Origin: Symsagittifera roscoffensis
Taxonomy: Eukaryota > Xenacoelomorpha > Acoela > Convolutidae
Reading direction: 5' to 3'
Length of the DNA stretch: 64,000 nucleotides
Assembly (NCBI RefSeq): GCF_963678635.1
Contig: NC_087062.1
Location: forward strand, 34,934,052-34,998,051
This document shows, in pieces, positions 6,778 through 15,769 of this stretch. How positions within the stretch are numbered: position 1 is the stretch's first letter; each line of letters opens with the position of its first letter. The translations under genes and the position numbers were made by a program. Below the pieces are notes generated by a model that worked only from the letters and a program-made list of their open reading frames with translations, had not been told where the DNA came from and ran no database searches.

Positions 6778-9700
6778 TCAGGCGATGCTCAAGTAGTATT
6801 TTTTGTGCAGATACACCATTATCTCAGTTTCCGCAAAGACTACATGTAGGATAGCGTACAATTCCCTCGAGCTCAGTTTGCCCCTGTTTGGGTCATACAC
6901 CGGCATTGAGACCTCCGTTATTCCTCTTTCAATCATGAAGTCTCGTAGTCTTGTTAGTGCCAACATCACGTGTTCGGGATCAATTGTGTTCCTGTCATTG
7001 ACCCTCGTCACTAGGAAGCACAGATATTTGCCCGGGACTTGTGCTACTGATGGTGGAAGCGCTGCCATCCCTCCCAGTCCTGGTCTCTGTCTGAAAAGAA
7101 ACTCCACGTTCTGGTACTCTCTTCTGAAGTCAGCTTCCAATCTTGATTTGAAACTCATGTCCGCCGTGATGCAGATCGCGCTAGTCCTGTTTGACAGGAT
7201 GAAGTCGCTATCCGTTATCATGATGTTTTCCGAGTACTCATTGGGTATTTCAAATTTCGTTTTGAAATTCCGACCTATGGTAGGCTCTGGCGCTTCTTCT
7301 TCCAGTTCCAATTTGCTTGTTTCTCTCACTTCCTTGAGCTTCTTTATCATCAAATTTTTGGTGTGGGTAAGTCCTACCCCCACTCCCCGGACAAAAATAT
7401 TTATCGACGTCCCCGTCGATGTTGTCGGGTCTGAATTGTCCGGAGGAATGTCCAGTGGCCTATCTGTTGCCGTCCATCCGAAAAGAGGGTCCTCTGCCTT
7501 CATATAATTTGCCGATGATACGTCGACTTGTTGAATGCTTTGTCCTTCGCGGCTCTCGTCTTTGACATCGCGCATCCACTCTAGTATCCTCAAGTTCGTG
7601 TTCTCCCTCCTCTCTATCTCACTCTGTTCGAGATCCGTCTCCAATTCTGGCATCGAGTAGTCTTCCTGCGGATAGTGTCCACCATCGTCAATGACCTGCC
7701 ATTCCTCTTCGGCTTCCAGTTCGCCTGCACTCAGTAGTTCCCCGCCCAATTTGTCTGGCTGTATCTTATCGATCAAAAAGTCATCCCCGTACCTGTTGTA
7801 CCTCATGCCGGTCCGTTTACGATTGCCAGTCCTGGTCCCCGGCGGTATTGGTCGATCTGGCTCCATCCACTTCGGCACCTCATCTTGCTCCGGGTCGTTC
7901 CAGTCTTCTTCTACAAATGATCCTGCTTCAGACTCCACTTCTATCTTTTCATTGTCGTCTAAACTCAAGTTCTCATTACCATCATTCTTGTCTCTGGTGC
8001 CTTTTTCATTCACTTCACACGCTGGCTCTACCACCAGGTACTCAAGACCCTCCATATCCTTCGGTATGCACCAATCCTCCGGGGACGGGACGTGAGGCTT
8101 CAGATTTTCATAATGTGCTGCTCGCCCAGTACTCAAGCGATAGAACCGTCCTCGTTGATGAACTTCCGTTATCATGAATGGTCCCCTCCACTTCTTGAGT
8201 AGTTTCTTTGTTCCCTTGGGCGGTATGACATTTTGGAAGACCCACACGTATTGGCCCATTTCATATGGCTTCGCTTGTAATATTTTTTTGTCATATTTTC
8301 TGCGTTGCCTCATTTGCGCTTGCGCCGTGTTCCTCCTGCATAGCTCGTTTAACTCCTGTTGTCTTTTGATCGCTTCTTTCACGTATGCCTGAGGCGACGT
8401 CCTTATTCCTTCGTATTCCGGGTAAAAGAATGTCAGAGGCATTGCTCTCTCCCTACCCGTCAACATCATGAAGGGACTGATGCCCGTCGTTGAGTGCTGT
8501 GTACTGTTGTAGGCCCCTACTACCTGTGGCAGGTATTTATCCCAATCCGTCATGTATCTTGAGCAGTATACCCTTAACATGTTGACCAGTGTCCTGTTCT
8601 GTCTCTCTACCAACCCGTTGGTCTGTGGATGGTATGTTGTCCAGTGTGCTTGAGCAATGTGCGATCTCCTCATCAATTCTTTTGTCAATTCCCCCACAAA
8701 AGCTTTGCCGCTGTCCGACTGGAAAGTCATTGGACAACCATACCGCGATATCCAATGCGTTATCAGATGATCACATGTCTCCTCAGCCGAGGCTGTCTGG
8801 CACGGAACCGCTTCCGCCAACTTTGTGAAGTGATCTATTATAACCAGTATCTGGTTATATCCCGACTCCGTCATGCAGATTTTTTGATGATCTATCTGCA
8901 CCACTTCATTGAATTCTGAGCTCTCGACGGACTTGAGTGGAAACTTCATCTTCCTTTGGTCCTTTACCTGGAGGCATGCCAGGCAGGCATTCACCCATCT
9001 CTCGCAAGCTTTTCTCATCCCTGGCCAATCAAACCTGTGAAGTATCCTTTGTTGTACTTTGTCTATCCCCTGGTGCCCCATCTGGTCGTGTGATCTGAAA
9101 AGCACCTCCGTTTGATACAACTGTGGTAGTATGATGAGGTTGTGTTTGTGTAATATCTTCTCCTCATCTTTCCTCTTGCATGCTACCACCCCATCAGCTG
9201 TGTGATAGAGTAAGTCTTTCTTTTCTTTGTAGAACTGGCTCAAGATCTTATAGCTGTCTTCCTCGAGTTCCCCTTTCTCCTTAACCCCCGACTGGATCCA
9301 TTTGGAGAGGTTATTTGTCATTTTGTCATTCTTTTGGGCTCTTATTAGGTCTGACAGCCTATATCTTGCCTTGACATGCTCCTTTAGCGCCATGATCTGT
9401 CCATTCATCTCACCAGGGTTGTGGATGTCATCACTCAGCTTCACGCATATCATCCTTTTCACGATTTTCATATCATCTTCTGGCACCAGATTCGTTCTGA
9501 CGTTTGAGTTGCATGATAATTCCCTGAATGGCTTCCTTGAAACCGCAATTTTCTCAAGTTCTTCACCACCTCGTATCTCCTGTACGTCCAGATTGTACGT
9601 TCCTGAAGATGGATCCGTCTGTAACTCCCTGTCGTGGTGCCTTGTCTTCTCTTCCGCCAATATCATGCACAGACTGTCTTGGTTTTCGCTGCTCTCATCC

Positions 9701-10125
9701 GAGTCTTCATCCCATTCTTCACGCTCCCCGGACAATTTTCCCTCTCCGGTTTCTTCTTCCGTGAACATGGAACACTCCCCGGACTCTTGACCTAGTCCCA
9801 GGTGTTCAGTATCTTCTTTGAACGTCACTTTCTTTTTCCTAACCTTGGTCTGCTCCAGAATGTTTTCGGGGATTTTGTCAACTAGTGACCGCACGACATA
9901 TTTGCTGTCAGTGACGCTTCCTCTTGAGGAGTCGGTATTGTTCACTGTTTCTTTTCTCCGAAGTATAGTGACTTCCGGTTCCTCTTGACCCTTCTCTTGG
10001 ATCACGGGCTTCTCATCTGATAGTTTCTCGAGCAACCTCATTAAGTCATCATCTATCTGTGCAGTTCCTGCTCCTACCTGGTTAAGATCATAGCCTTTTG
10101 CCTTGAGCGTCTCCCTCACGATCTT
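6778..10125 (-). CDS. pol: Integrase with C-terminal macro-like domain (pol, second half, 1,113 aa)
   Basis: Role: inserts element cDNA into the host genome. Seen, in order: an acidic disordered N-terminal third; the HHCC zinc module (H-Q-M-G-H-Q-G and C-L-A-C); the catalytic core with VQIDH, FQSDSGKAF and HPQTNGLVERQN supplying the D,D,E triad; and a GPFMITEVHQRGRFYRL chromatin-side segment. A long acidic linker follows, and the last ~150 residues (about 7,230-6,790) resemble a TARG1/OARD1-type macro domain: AICITADMSF, KYLCFLVTRVND, ITEVSMPVYDPNRG, ILHVVFAETEIMVYL. The usual GCGLD-like catalytic loop reads DPNRGKL, so deacylase activity is doubtful. The frame is the same as RT and is separated from it only by one TAG (10126-10128). 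The first codon usable as a start is GTG at 10119, so readthrough or a lost sense codon is likely. Confidence 0.85.
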   Translation of the reverse strand, partial: KIVRETLKAKGYDLNQVGAGTAQIDDDLMRLLEKLSDEKPVIQEKGQEEPEVTILRRKETVNNTDSSRGSVTDSKYVVRSLVDKIPENILEQTKVRKKKVTFKEDTEHLGLGQESGECSMFTEEETGEGKLSGEREEWDEDSDESSENQDSLCMILAEEKTRHHDRELQTDPSSGTYNLDVQEIRGGEELEKIAVSRKPFRELSCNSNVRTNLVPEDDMKIVKRMICVKLSDDIHNPGEMNGQIMALKEHVKARYRLSDLIRAQKNDKMTNNLSKWIQSGVKEKGELEEDSYKILSQFYKEKKDLLYHTADGVVACKRKDEEKILHKHNLIILPQLYQTEVLFRSHDQMGHQGIDKVQQRILHRFDWPGMRKACERWVNACLACLQVKDQRKMKFPLKSVESSEFNEVVQIDHQKICMTESGYNQILVIIDHFTKLAEAVPCQTASAEETCDHLITHWISRYGCPMTFQSDSGKAFVGELTKELMRRSHIAQAHWTTYHPQTNGLVERQNRTLVNMLRVYCSRYMTDWDKYLPQVVGAYNSTQHSTTGISPFMMLTGRERAMPLTFFYPEYEGIRTSPQAYVKEAIKRQQELNELCRRNTAQAQMRQRRKYDKKILQAKPYEMGQYVWVFQNVIPPKGTKKLLKKWRGPFMITEVHQRGRFYRLSTGRAAHYENLKPHVPSPEDWCIPKDMEGLEYLVVEPACEVNEKGTRDKNDGNENLSLDDNEKIEVESEAGSFVEEDWNDPEQDEVPKWMEPDRPIPPGTRTGNRKRTGMRYNRYGDDFLIDKIQPDKLGGELLSAGELEAEEEWQVIDDGGHYPQEDYSMPELETDLEQSEIERRENTNLRILEWMRDVKDESREGQSIQQVDVSSANYMKAEDPLFGWTATDRPLDIPPDNSDPTTSTGTSINIFVRGVGVGLTHTKNLMIKKLKEVRETSKLELEEEAPEPTIGRNFKTKFEIPNEYSENIMITDSDFILSNRTSAICITADMSFKSRLEADFRREYQNVEFLFRQRPGLGGMAALPPSVAQVPGKYLCFLVTRVNDRNTIDPEHVMLALTRLRDFMIERGITEVSMPVYDPNRGKLSSRELYAILHVVFAETEIMVYLHKKYYLSIA

Positions 10126-11805
10126 CTACTTTAGTATCATTTCTATTGGAATCCTTTTGCTCTTCTTCAAGATGGTCTTCTCTGGAGGTTCTTTACGTAA
10201 TTCAGGATGATCTTCTATCGTTTTGCCTGATTTGTCCAGCCATCTCGTGAGTGGAAGACTGTCGTACGTTTCCTTGTCCATGAAGGAGAAGCCATCTTTG
10301 ATTTCAGGTCTGTCTGCCTCTCTTTGCTCTTGTCTCTCATAGAACTCCGTCTTCTTACTCAAGCTGTCGGCATTCTGATGTTTATCTCGTGTTCTATGCT
10401 CAATTATCATGTTGTATCCATCCAGGCGAACTATCCGCCTCCCAATGTAACTTTGGTCCATTGAGTACGTTTTCAGCCAGCTCAGTGCTCGATTGTCGAC
10501 TCGCAACTTGAATGGCTCACTGCCCAGGTATGCCCTGTATTTCTCGACAAAGGTAACCACCGCGAACATCTCTGCTTTTGGTGCTCCGTACTTCATTTCC
10601 GTGTCACTCAGGACTTTGCTCCCGTACGCTATTGGTCTCAAGACTGTCTTCCCATTCCATTCTTGTTCTTGGTGGAGAATCCCAGAAATCGCGACTACCG
10701 ACGCATCCGTGTCCAGCACGTACATCCCTTTCTCAGTCGGCATACCCAGTACAGGTGCCTCACATAGCTCTTTCTTTATTCTCTGGAATGACTCTTCTGC
10801 TGCGTTGTTCCACGTGAACTTCTTGCCCTTGTGTCTCATTAATTGTTGCATCGGGTATACCTTGTCTGCATAGCCTTTGATGAACTCTCTATAATAGTTA
10901 GCGAAACCCAGGAAGCTCATCAACTGGTGCTCTGTCTTCGGTGATTTCCAGGTCAGGACTGCTTCCACGGCGTCCGTATCAGGTCTGATGCCGTGCTTGT
11001 CTACCATCCTGCCCAAGTATTTTATTGAGTCCTTGAGTATCTCGCACTTTGATGGTTTACACTTTAGCCCCGACCTCTTCATGCATGCAAACACTTCGTC
11101 AAGTCTCTCAATGTGGTCTTTCAGTGTTGGCGTCGCTATTACCACGTCATCCACGTAGCACATTACCAGGTTGCCATACCTCTTCGTTACGCCTATCAGC
11201 GCGTGTGCCATCAACCGCTGAAACGTGGCTGTGGCATTGCAAAGTCCAAACGGCATCCGTTTCCATTGAAACAGACCCAACTCGCAGGCAAACCCTGTCT
11301 TGTCCCTGTCCTGCTTCCTTAGTGGTACTTGCCAAAAGGCCGAGCCTAAATCAAGAGTCGTAAAAAATTTTGCATCACCTAACTTCGAGAGGCTCTCATC
11401 AATCCTAGGTATGGGATAGGCATCCTTCACCGTGACGGAGTTCAGGTATCGAAAGTCACAACAAAACCTCAACTGGTCGCCTTTCTTTTTGGCCATCACT
11501 ACTCCACACGCCCACGGTGACTTGGATGGTTCTATCATGTCATACTCTATTAACGTCTCGATCTCTTTTCTACACGCGTCCGATTTGTGTGGAGTCATGC
11601 GCCTCGCCCCCTCCCTGTGTGGTACCGCGTTTTCTTCAAGTTCTATTTCATGCTCAACGAAATTACAACACCCGATATCCGCCTTATGCCTCGAAAAAAC
11701 TTCCTCGTTCCGCTCTAGTACGTCCTTGATGGCTTCGAGCTGTTCATCTTTCAGTTTGCCCCTCAAATGTTCAATCTCCGGCAGAACCGGTTTATCAGTT
11801 TGCAT
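10126..11805 (-). CDS. pol: Reverse transcriptase-RNase H (pol, first half, 559 aa)
   Basis: Role: copies element RNA to DNA and removes the RNA strand. Seen: the RT palm with TTLDLGSAFWQVPL, MPFGLCNATATFQRLM and YVDDVVIA (catalytic Asp pair at about 11,142-11,163), then connection, then RNase H starting at VLDTDASVVAISG with a later DNRALSWL. Gypsy-type order and length. The frame is -1 relative to Gag-Pro and is open about 65 bases back into it, to near 11,875. An ATG lies only six bases past the Gag stop (11,811), so either -1 frameshifting or reinitiation could make it. It ends at TAG (10126-10128) in the context AAG-TAG-AAG and is followed in the same frame by integrase. Confidence 0.93.
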   Translation of the reverse strand: MQTDKPVLPEIEHLRGKLKDEQLEAIKDVLERNEEVFSRHKADIGCCNFVEHEIELEENAVPHREGARRMTPHKSDACRKEIETLIEYDMIEPSKSPWACGVVMAKKKGDQLRFCCDFRYLNSVTVKDAYPIPRIDESLSKLGDAKFFTTLDLGSAFWQVPLRKQDRDKTGFACELGLFQWKRMPFGLCNATATFQRLMAHALIGVTKRYGNLVMCYVDDVVIATPTLKDHIERLDEVFACMKRSGLKCKPSKCEILKDSIKYLGRMVDKHGIRPDTDAVEAVLTWKSPKTEHQLMSFLGFANYYREFIKGYADKVYPMQQLMRHKGKKFTWNNAAEESFQRIKKELCEAPVLGMPTEKGMYVLDTDASVVAISGILHQEQEWNGKTVLRPIAYGSKVLSDTEMKYGAPKAEMFAVVTFVEKYRAYLGSEPFKLRVDNRALSWLKTYSMDQSYIGRRIVRLDGYNMIIEHRTRDKHQNADSLSKKTEFYERQEQREADRPEIKDGFSFMDKETYDSLPLTRWLDKSGKTIEDHPELRKEPPEKTILKKSKRIPIEMILK

Positions 11806-11810
11806 TTCAT

Positions 11811-14795
11811 CTAGTGTGGGTCGCTCTGGAAAGTTCGAACAGCTCGACAGCCCATCGTCCGTTTCTGATTAAGTGATTTAATAAGACCTGAAGAATCTTT
11901 TATTTTCTGCAATCGTCTCAAGATACAAATTTTGTCCCTGTGATTGGGACAATCAACAACTTCATTTTGTTTTGAGTTCTCAATCGTTTCATATCGAGTT
12001 TTAACCGGTAAAGCATATCCCAGTTTCCTCCCTCTCTGTATCGTGATCGGTATATCAAGGGTATTCAACAAGACACTGACGCAGAGGCCGCTCTTCGTTA
12101 TCGAGAATGATCTTTCTAAAACAGCAGCACTTTGACTATTAGGATTTGGAACTATACACACTTGCTTGTTGTCACTTAGTTCATTGTAATTTTTCATCCT
12201 CAAGATGAAAAATTGCCGCCTCCTTACGATTGCCGCTTCATTAGCTTTTAGCCTCACCCTCCTACTCAAGAATACCGGTGCTTTGTTTTCATTTGCCATT
12301 ATTAAATTTACCGGTTTGATTGCGTACCTCCTATCCGGGTTCCGTATCCTGAACATTGCGTTATTTAGATCAATCGTTACGTCGAAATTCCTGATGAAGT
12401 CTCTGCCCAAAATGAATTGGTCAGATTCATCTAGGTTTTCTACCACGATAAAGCTCATCCACAGGTTACGTTCCCCCAAATTGAGGGCTATTATCGGCGT
12501 CCTGCCCAGCACCCGAAGGGCCCCCTTGTTTGCAGCTGACAGCCGTATTCTCGAGTCTATCAAGTCACCTTTGTCAAAGCCCATCCTTTCCCAAGTTTCG
12601 ATTGGTATGACGCTCAAGACTGCTCCCGTATCAAGTAACCCACGCAACTGAGTCTTTTTGCCACTTATATCTAGCACGTGCCCTGTCACATCTGCCTCTG
12701 TCCCGATGTGCATTGCCTCTTCTTCAAGCATGGCGCAGTGTCCAATCGATCTCACTTTCAAATCTTCTTTCCCTACGTAGATCTGCCCAATTAGGTCTTC
12801 GTCACATGTTATCATTGTCTTGGTATAGATGTTGATCCCATCTATATTTAGCATCACCTCGTGTGGACCATAAGCTTCAGTATACCTTTTATCAACACGT
12901 ACCGACTTGAGTAGTGCTCTCAACGCTCTAGAAGTCGTTTGTGGGCTTATACAGCTCAAGTAATCTGCGTACACGTCAATGTGCATTATTGTCTGGTCGC
13001 TCGGTTCGCTCAAGTTTCTGGTTACCTCGTGGCCGCCCACTGTGATTATCGACATTATTCTAGCCCCAATTTTCGATATGCCGAATGGCTTTCCCGTCAC
13101 CATTTTTACAGTGTTACAATTCCCCGTCTTTGTTGAGCCCGGTACAGCCTCTGGTGTTTGGTTCGATCCGGTTAATGCTTCGTTAAAATTCTGTCTTTCG
13201 ATCTCCAGCTTTAGTCGTTGCTCTATTTCTTTCGCAGCCAGATCCTGTTTCACTTTGGCAATTGCTTCCGTCGCCGCTTTCTCATAATTTATCTCTAGAG
13301 AGTTCCCGGCCGCGGATTCTATCGCACCATTAACATGTGTTACAGCTTTCACTGTCTTCGTCGGCAATTCCGTGCTTGGCGCTCCTAAGTTCCTCGATTC
13401 AAACTCGTTTTGCCTGTTCCGCTGATTCTGCACCGCCGCTAATGCCAACTTATGTTTGGGGTGACTCTGGTCCTTGACCGCTTCCCAGAACAAGGGACAA
13501 TCCATTCTGAAGTGCCCCTCCTGGTTACAGAAGAAGCATCTAGCGCCTATCTTGATGATTAAGCCACTATAGTACTCGTGTTCCTCCATCTGGCTCATGT
13601 CCTCCTCATCCGGTGCATATCCTAGACTCTTCATGCCTTGTTTGTATGTTGTGCAGTCAGCCACGTGGTGATCCGCCGACCCGCAGTTCGCGCATGATCT
13701 GCGCTTGTCCATGTCATCTCTCGGCTTGTACCATGACGACCTCTGGGGTTGACTTCCCCCTTGCGTGCTCCTGTTTTCTGAATATGAGTATTTCTTGGGT
13801 TTCATCAGCATGTATTCCCTTGATTTCTGTCTCATTTCTTCTGGGGTCGGTGCGCTGTCTTTCGACAAGGTGTAGTATGTTGCTAACATTGTTCTTAAGT
13901 CATCACTTTTTACCCCATCAATGAACTTCGAGGCAATGCTAAAGTTTCTTCTGTTTGTCGACTCCTCCGGGTCACTCCTTCTTCTCAAGCTCTCGAGGTC
14001 ATCTAGGAACCAATCAATTGACTCGTCGTCCCTCTGCCTTCTCTTTTCAAATCGCATCATCGCTTGGTGACCCTTCATGCCTGATCCGAATCGATTCAGC
14101 AATATTTCGAAGATTTTGTCCGCGGTGTCGCGTTCTTCTTCTTTCTTTGCAACCACGCATTTCAATGCCGTGCCTTCCAGGTTGCTGAGTATGGCTGTGC
14201 ATGCTTGCCTTTCATCATTTAAGTTATCTTGCTCTAGATGTAATCTCATCACTTCCACCCACGTGTCAATGCATCCATCTGAGTCGTCTTTGAATTGTTT
14301 TGGCTTCTTGAAAGTTTTTCTTGATTTTCCGTCTCTCCTATCGCTCGAGTTAGTGTTCCTCGTCATTGCCCACGTCATTGCATCCGGACCTGCGTTGCTG
14401 CTAGCTGTTGAGTCCCCCGGACCACTCGTTGTGTTTGATGTCCCACTTTTCATGATTGTTTTAGCAGCCGTTGGTGCTATGCTTACCGCATCCCGGTTTA
14501 AAGGCAGCGGTGTCGATTGCCGTTTGTTCCTTTGTGGTTCCACAAAGTAAACTCTGGTGCCTTGCGTGCGATCCACTGCCGGTCTTTCTTGTGAGGTAGA
14601 ATTTCTCAAGATTGCATCCAACTTCGCCTGTATTGCACTCAAACTTTCGGCCTGATTCCTGTTCATTATGTCCATTCTCTTTTCCAGGCTACCTAATTGG
14701 CTGTTGACATCATCATATCGGTTTTTCAACTGTTGCATATCTTTTTTGATGTTCTTATCTCGTTCTTCATTGGTGGCATCAACCTTGTCCGACAT
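11811..14795 (-). CDS. gag: Gag-protease polyprotein (994 aa; open frame back to 14,880)
   Basis: Role: forms the particle, packages RNA and processes the polyprotein. Seen: an N-terminal coiled coil (SQLGSLEKRMDIMNRNQ), a retrotransposon-capsid-type helical domain around residues 160-340, two CCHC zinc knuckles (CANCGSADHHVADC and CFFCNQEGHFRMDC), a ~250-residue spacer, and then a retropepsin with RGLLDTGAVLSVIP and QFILGRDF. The ATG at 14,795 is a choice of convenience: the frame is open upstream to about 14,880, where the preceding ORF ends in the 0 frame, and that extra stretch keeps coiled-coil character. Gag may therefore be made as a frameshift extension of ORF0. Pol follows in the -1 frame. 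Confidence 0.88.
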   Translation of the reverse strand: MSDKVDATNEERDKNIKKDMQQLKNRYDDVNSQLGSLEKRMDIMNRNQAESLSAIQAKLDAILRNSTSQERPAVDRTQGTRVYFVEPQRNKRQSTPLPLNRDAVSIAPTAAKTIMKSGTSNTTSGPGDSTASSNAGPDAMTWAMTRNTNSSDRRDGKSRKTFKKPKQFKDDSDGCIDTWVEVMRLHLEQDNLNDERQACTAILSNLEGTALKCVVAKKEEERDTADKIFEILLNRFGSGMKGHQAMMRFEKRRQRDDESIDWFLDDLESLRRRSDPEESTNRRNFSIASKFIDGVKSDDLRTMLATYYTLSKDSAPTPEEMRQKSREYMLMKPKKYSYSENRSTQGGSQPQRSSWYKPRDDMDKRRSCANCGSADHHVADCTTYKQGMKSLGYAPDEEDMSQMEEHEYYSGLIIKIGARCFFCNQEGHFRMDCPLFWEAVKDQSHPKHKLALAAVQNQRNRQNEFESRNLGAPSTELPTKTVKAVTHVNGAIESAAGNSLEINYEKAATEAIAKVKQDLAAKEIEQRLKLEIERQNFNEALTGSNQTPEAVPGSTKTGNCNTVKMVTGKPFGISKIGARIMSIITVGGHEVTRNLSEPSDQTIMHIDVYADYLSCISPQTTSRALRALLKSVRVDKRYTEAYGPHEVMLNIDGINIYTKTMITCDEDLIGQIYVGKEDLKVRSIGHCAMLEEEAMHIGTEADVTGHVLDISGKKTQLRGLLDTGAVLSVIPIETWERMGFDKGDLIDSRIRLSAANKGALRVLGRTPIIALNLGERNLWMSFIVVENLDESDQFILGRDFIRNFDVTIDLNNAMFRIRNPDRRYAIKPVNLIMANENKAPVFLSRRVRLKANEAAIVRRRQFFILRMKNYNELSDNKQVCIVPNPNSQSAAVLERSFSITKSGLCVSVLLNTLDIPITIQRGRKLGYALPVKTRYETIENSKQNEVVDCPNHRDKICILRRLQKIKDSSGLIKSLNQKRTMGCRAVRTFQSDPH

Positions 14796-14866
14796 CTGCT
14801 GGAGTCTCTCGTCTGTCGCCTTAGCCAGGTTAAAATGACTATCCAGATATTCGTGTTTGTTGTATT

Positions 14867-15535
14867 TTAACTCAGGTTTCTATCTTCCTCACTATACTTT
14901 AGTTTTTTGTCGATCTGATTTAGCTTTGTCATCAGGTCGCCAAGCTCAAGAGCAGCTGTTTCATGAACAGCCGTTGTCTTGTTTTCGGCTGCCTCTTCTG
15001 TTCTTGCTTGTTCTTCCTTTGGGTCGGTTTCTGTCGCCTTCGTGCTCACTGTCCCAAATGTTCGTGCTCTTCCAGTCTGTGATTCTTCGGCCGTGTTGTC
15101 TTTCGATTTCATTCCGACCATCATCGCCAACTTTTCTGTAAAAAATGTCTTCTTTACTTGAGAGTCATCTTTCACCGTTTCTCGGGTATTGCCTGTTGTG
15201 TCTTCCAACGCGTCTATCGGCGAAAACTCCACGGTTTTTGGATTTTGATCTTCCATATGGGGCATCGGTGTGGATTCCGTTGTCTTTTTCTCCACTTCAT
15301 CTACGCTCTGGTCTGGTGTCTCTAGGTCGATTTCGATTGTGGGCTCCACCTGTTTTTCCCTCGCATCTTCTCGCGTCTTGCTCTCGGTGCCACTCCTCGT
15401 GCTGACCATGCTAACTGAAACGTTATCTTTTGTTTTGCCTGGGCCCCTTGATGTCGTTCCGCGCAGCGACGAGTTATATTTCGTGTTTGATCCACTTGAC
15501 CTTTTTTCTAGCACCGGTACCCTACTCCGTCTCAT
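14867..15535 (-). CDS. ORF0 upstream of Gag (222 aa, disordered then coiled coil)
   Basis: ATG at 15,535 (the open frame begins a little upstream with TTG); stop TAA at 14,867-14,869. The first 50 residues are Ser/Arg-rich and basic, the middle is Glu/Thr-rich and disordered, and the end (LGDLMTKLNQIDKKLKYSEEDR) is coiled-coil-like. Gag's frame opens in the -1 register over the last ~15 bases, and the coil continues there (HEYLDSHFNLAKATDERLQQ), so ORF0 plus Gag reads like one protein broken by a single-base register change. I know no family match; a matrix-like role would fit its place. Confidence 0.6.
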   Translation of the reverse strand: MRRSRVPVLEKRSSGSNTKYNSSLRGTTSRGPGKTKDNVSVSMVSTRSGTESKTREDAREKQVEPTIEIDLETPDQSVDEVEKKTTESTPMPHMEDQNPKTVEFSPIDALEDTTGNTRETVKDDSQVKKTFFTEKLAMMVGMKSKDNTAEESQTGRARTFGTVSTKATETDPKEEQARTEEAAENKTTAVHETAALELGDLMTKLNQIDKKLKYSEEDRNLS

Positions 15536-15769
15536 TATTTTTATTAACAATTGATCGTATTTACAATATTATTATATACACAATTCTATTCTACGAATAA
15601 AATCTTTTGTGAAAAAGAATTCTTAAAAGGAAATATACAACGTGATAAAAACCTTTCTTGAAACTTTCTTTATTTGTGGTCCCAACCGTACCGGGTTCCG
15701 ACTAGTGTTGTTCTGTTTTAAATCTGTCTCAAACACTTATTGTAATTTTACTTCAATTTTTATACCGTC
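15536..15769 (-). other. Leader of the retroelement upstream of ORF0
   Basis: AT-rich 234 bases between ORF0 and the minisatellite. I looked for a primer-binding site complementary to a tRNA 3' end and for the inner LTR edge and could not identify either with confidence. Confidence 0.3.

Noticed and set aside
6803-7507. 234-codon plus-strand ORF opposite the integrase tail
   Set aside because: Antisense shadow of the macro-like domain and linker; no family features.
1-15535. Alternative genetic code reading TAG/TAA as sense
   Set aside because: Host genes here (Raptor, SUMO, CNBD2-like) end at normal TAG/TAA stops after full-length domains, and element ORFs also end at TGA and TAA.
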